NCBI GenBank assembly: GCA_903848655.1
Contig: CAINGT010000007.1
Span: 1-64,000, forward strand
Length of the DNA: 64,000 bases
Reading direction: 5' to 3'
Source: an uncultured Sphingomonadales bacterium
GTDB lineage: Bacteria > Pseudomonadota > Alphaproteobacteria > Sphingomonadales > Sphingomonadaceae
How positions within the stretch are numbered: the stretch's first letter is position 1; each line of letters begins with the position of its first letter. This document shows positions 61,346 through 64,000 of this stretch, in pieces. The position numbers and the translations under genes are program-made. The notes under the pieces were generated by a model. It saw only the letters and a program-made list of their open reading frames with translations. It had not been told where the DNA came from and did not search any database.

Positions 61346-64000
61346 TGGCAGGGCGCTGGCTGCGGCGGCTGATGATCGGCGTGCTTGGACTGGCCGGGCT
61401 GTCAGCGGCGGCGCTGCTGGTGCTCGATTCGCCGCTGGGGCATCGGCTGGTGGCTGATCGGCTGGCAGCAGCCACGTTGCCCGGCGGGCTGCTGCTGCAC
61501 GTTGGGCGGATCGAAGGGTCGCTGTTTACCGTCAGCCAGTGGCACGATGTGGTGCTGTCCGACCCTGCCGGGCGGTTCATGACAGTGCCCGAAGCGCGGC
61601 TTGACTGGCGGCCGATCCCCGCATTGCGGCTGCTGACCGGGTTTGGCGGGGGGATCGATATTCGCGATCTGACGCTGCATCATGGCGTGCTGTGGCGGGT
61701 GCCGCGGTTTACCCCCGGTGAGCCGGATGCGCCGATGCTGCCGCAATATGCCGTTCGTGTTGATCGCTTGCGGCTCGATGCGCTCAGCGTGGTGCCCGGC
61801 ATTGCCGGGGCGCGGCGGCGGGTCGATCTGGAGGCGCGGGCGCTGGTTCGCGACGGGCGGATCACGCTCGATTGCGACACCCGGCTGGGCGGGCGGGACA
61901 CGCTGGTGCTGCATCTGGACAGCGCGCCGGATCATGATCGCTTTGCACTCAATCTTGATTATCGCGCGCCAAAAGCCGGGTTGCTGGCCGCGCTGACCGG
62001 GGTGCGCCGGGATATCGCCGTGCGCGCGGGCGGAGCCGGTCGCTTTGCCCAATGGCATGGCTGGGTGTTGGCCGATGCCGACGGGCAGCGGCTGGCGCGG
62101 GCAGAGATTGACCGTGCCGGTGCAGCATACCGGCTGGCGATGCTGGTTCACCCGGCAGTGGCGAGCGGGGGGCTGATCGCCGCGCTGGGGACCGACCGGC
62201 TGGAAATGACATTTGCCGGATCATTTGCCGCTGGCCGGATCGACGGGCGCTATCATGCAGCCAATGCGCTTGCGCGGATAGATGGTACCGGCGTGATTGA
62301 TCTGGCGCATAACCGGGCAGAAGCGCTGGCGCTGACGCTGCGGCTGGTGCGGCCCGATTTGTTGCCTGCCGCCTGGCGCGCGGCGGCTCAGCCTGGCACG
62401 GCGACGTTGGTCGCGCGGTTCGACGGGCGCTTTGCGGACCTGGCGGTAAAGCATGACTTGACGCTAACCCGGCTGTCGCTTGGCACGGTTCGGCTGGAGG
62501 GACTGCACACCGCCGGGGTGGCGCGCTGGCGCGGCGGGCGGCTTGATGCACCTGTGGCCGCCACGGTGGCACGCGTCAGCAGCGGTGCGGGGTGGCTGGA
62601 TCAGTGTTTGACCGGCGCGCGGCTGACCGGCGCGTTGCGGCTCGATCACGGCGCGTTGTCGGGCGACGGGTGGCATGTGGCGGCGCGCGGGCTTGCCGCC
62701 AATCTGGCATTGCGGGGTGATCTGCGGCGCGGCAGCCTGGCACTGGCCGGGCGGGTCGATGGCCACGGACTGGTGGTGCCGGGGGTGGGCGTGGTCGATG
62801 CGCAAGCCAAAGCGGTTTTGGCCACCGGGAGCGGGGTGCCGTGGTCGCTGGCGATGAACTATGCAGGGACCGTCGGCCAATTTGCTTATACCGGTTTGAC
62901 CACGCTGGCGGGGGATCGCGCACGCGTGGCCGGCAGCCTGCATGTCGGTGCACATCGGCCTTTGCGGTTTGCCGACATACGCGTGACCGCGCCCCGGTTA
63001 AGCCTGACTGCCGATGGCAGCTATGGCGCGGACGAACGGCTGGTGCTGGCGCTGGCCGGGCAGCACACCGTCTATGGCGCATTTGCTGCGCAGGGCACAT
63101 TTGGTGCCGGTTTCACCCATGCAGAAGCGCAGTTGCCCAGCCCTCTGCCTGCCGCCGGGCTGACCGGGGTGGCACTGGTGATCGATGACGCGGTCGGCGG
63201 TTATCATCTGAATTGCAGCGGCAACAGTATGGCCGGGCGGATCGCGGCGTCGGTCGATTTTGCGGTTCCGCCGCCTGGCGACACGCGCAGTCCGGCGCGG
63301 ATGACGCTGTCGGATGTCCGGGTCGGCGATACCCGTCTGACCGGGGTGGTCAGCTTCGCTGCAAGCGGGCTGGCGGGCGATATTCGTCTTGCCGGTGGCG
63401 GGCTTGATGGTTCGATCCATTTGGCCGGGCGCGATGACGGGCAAGCGGTCATGGCGATGATTGCGGCGCATGGCGTGCGCCTGGCGGGGGACCGGCTGAT
63501 TACGATTGGCACGGGGCGGCTTTCGGCCAATCTGCTGCTGGCACCGGGCAAATCCAGTGTTGCCGTGGGATTGCAGGCGCAAGGCGTGGCGCTTGGCGGG
63601 TTGTTTATCGGGCAATTGACCGCCGATGGCGCGCTGGTCAACGGCGCGGGTACGGTTACCGCCGCGTTGACCGGGCGGCGCGGCACCCGCTTTGCGCTGA
63701 ATGGCAGCGCCGCGATTGCGCCCGACCGGGTGGCGATCAGCCTGGCCGGCGATTATGCCGGTACCGCGATCGCGATGCCGCGCCGCGCGGTTTTGACTCA
63801 CAGCGGCGATGGCTGGAAACTGGCCCCGAGCGAGGTCAACTTTGGCAGCGGCGTGGTGATTGCCAGCGGCAGCGCGGGCGTGGCGCTGACCGAACTGCAT
63901 CTTGCGGTGTCGCGGATGCCGCTGTCTGCACTCGATATCGTCTATGCCGATCTTGGGCTGGGCGGGTTTGCATCCGGCGTGATCGACTATCGCAATGACC
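61345..64000 (+). CDS. tamB: Translocation and assembly module protein TamB (partial)
   Basis: The frame opens at ATG 61345 (overlapping the tamA stop) and stays open to the window end, about 885 codons. It begins with an inner-membrane anchor (LMIGVLGLAGLSAAALLVLD), then the AsmA-like start SPLGHRLVADRLAAA and LRIEGSLF-type (VGRIEGSLF) segment. Long beta-rich repeats follow, full of Leu/Gly/Asp, as in TamB's hydrophobic groove. The DUF490 C-terminal domain lies beyond the window. It spans the periplasm and works with TamA, possibly in lipid transport. Confidence 0.92.
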   Translation, partial: MAGRWLRRLMIGVLGLAGLSAAALLVLDSPLGHRLVADRLAAATLPGGLLLHVGRIEGSLFTVSQWHDVVLSDPAGRFMTVPEARLDWRPIPALRLLTGFGGGIDIRDLTLHHGVLWRVPRFTPGEPDAPMLPQYAVRVDRLRLDALSVVPGIAGARRRVDLEARALVRDGRITLDCDTRLGGRDTLVLHLDSAPDHDRFALNLDYRAPKAGLLAALTGVRRDIAVRAGGAGRFAQWHGWVLADADGQRLARAEIDRAGAAYRLAMLVHPAVASGGLIAALGTDRLEMTFAGSFAAGRIDGRYHAANALARIDGTGVIDLAHNRAEALALTLRLVRPDLLPAAWRAAAQPGTATLVARFDGRFADLAVKHDLTLTRLSLGTVRLEGLHTAGVARWRGGRLDAPVAATVARVSSGAGWLDQCLTGARLTGALRLDHGALSGDGWHVAARGLAANLALRGDLRRGSLALAGRVDGHGLVVPGVGVVDAQAKAVLATGSGVPWSLAMNYAGTVGQFAYTGLTTLAGDRARVAGSLHVGAHRPLRFADIRVTAPRLSLTADGSYGADERLVLALAGQHTVYGAFAAQGTFGAGFTHAEAQLPSPLPAAGLTGVALVIDDAVGGYHLNCSGNSMAGRIAASVDFAVPPPGDTRSPARMTLSDVRVGDTRLTGVVSFAASGLAGDIRLAGGGLDGSIHLAGRDDGQAVMAMIAAHGVRLAGDRLITIGTGRLSANLLLAPGKSSVAVGLQAQGVALGGLFIGQLTADGALVNGAGTVTAALTGRRGTRFALNGSAAIAPDRVAISLAGDYAGTAIAMPRRAVLTHSGDGWKLAPSEVNFGSGVVIASGSAGVALTELHLAVSRMPLSALDIVYADLGLGGFASGVIDYRND

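Noticed and set aside
1-64000. tRNA, rRNA, CRISPR arrays, prophage, or defence islands
   Set aside because: No T-loop-like tRNA sequences, spaced direct repeats, integrase or nuclease/toxin modules were recognised anywhere in the window.

Overview
The window is a GC-rich alphaproteobacterial chromosome segment, most likely from Sphingomonadales. The evidence is gene order (PCMT-like / TolC / DUF2497; rpmH-rnpA-yidD-yidC-engB-dapE; proA-nadD-rsfS-rlmH-envC-ctpA), a TrcR/DUF1013 regulator, and a complete-looking bchCXYZ-pufBALMC photosynthesis superoperon with PpsR/CrtJ-type operators. This suggests an aerobic anoxygenic phototroph, or a close relative that may have lost the trait. No tRNA, rRNA or CRISPR array was recognised.

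Layout. 0-0.2 kb: the C-terminal end of an IS5-type transposase abutting a partial palindromic repeat. 0.2-5.1 kb (minus): DUF3237 protein, quinone-oxidoreductase-like MDR, SDR, 3-hydroxyisobutyrate-dehydrogenase-like enzyme and class I fumarase. 5.2-6.6 kb: a decaying patch with a 5'-truncated flavin-oxidase-like gene and a membrane-protein gene split by a 102-bp repeat. 6.7-15.2 kb: envelope, acyltransferase, GST, SCOT (scoAB) and stress genes. 15.2-19.9 kb: a candidate small RNA, then the rpmH-to-dapE cluster. 19.9-24.1 kb: a three-domain GH18/deacetylase/GT2 protein and a class III extradiol dioxygenase. 24.1-30.4 kb: a tripartite RND efflux operon divergent from a TetR-type repressor, with three tetO-like operators between them. 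30.4-37.6 kb (minus): a housekeeping and envelope cluster. 37.9-43.3 kb: M23 peptidase, bactofilin, TrcR, DUF1192 and ClpA. 43.7-52.2 kb: bchC-X-Y-Z-pufB-A-L-M-C. 52.3-58 kb: DUF3422 protein, amidohydrolase, dehydrogenase, VanZ-like protein and threonine ammonia-lyase. 58-64 kb: bpt, tamA and tamB (running off the end).

How genes work together. BchC, BchX, BchY and BchZ carry out the last ring reductions toward bacteriochlorophyll a. PufB/A build the LH1 antenna, PufL/M the reaction centre, and PufC is its tetraheme electron donor. Two TGT-N12-ACA palindromes 8 bp apart lie over the bchC promoter, the classical arrangement for oxygen/light repression. However, bchY as given carries a one-base deletion that splits it into two frames. 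If genuine, this should abolish chlorophyllide a reductase and, through translational coupling, lower bchZ expression.

The most unusual signal is a mosaic palindromic repeat (RIME-like, full unit 102 bp = 34 codons). One full copy sits in frame inside tamA and adds 34 residues. A second full copy, in the opposite orientation, sits in a membrane-protein gene and introduces exactly one amber stop while leaving the downstream frame intact. Two partial copies lie at the IS junction and downstream of clpA.
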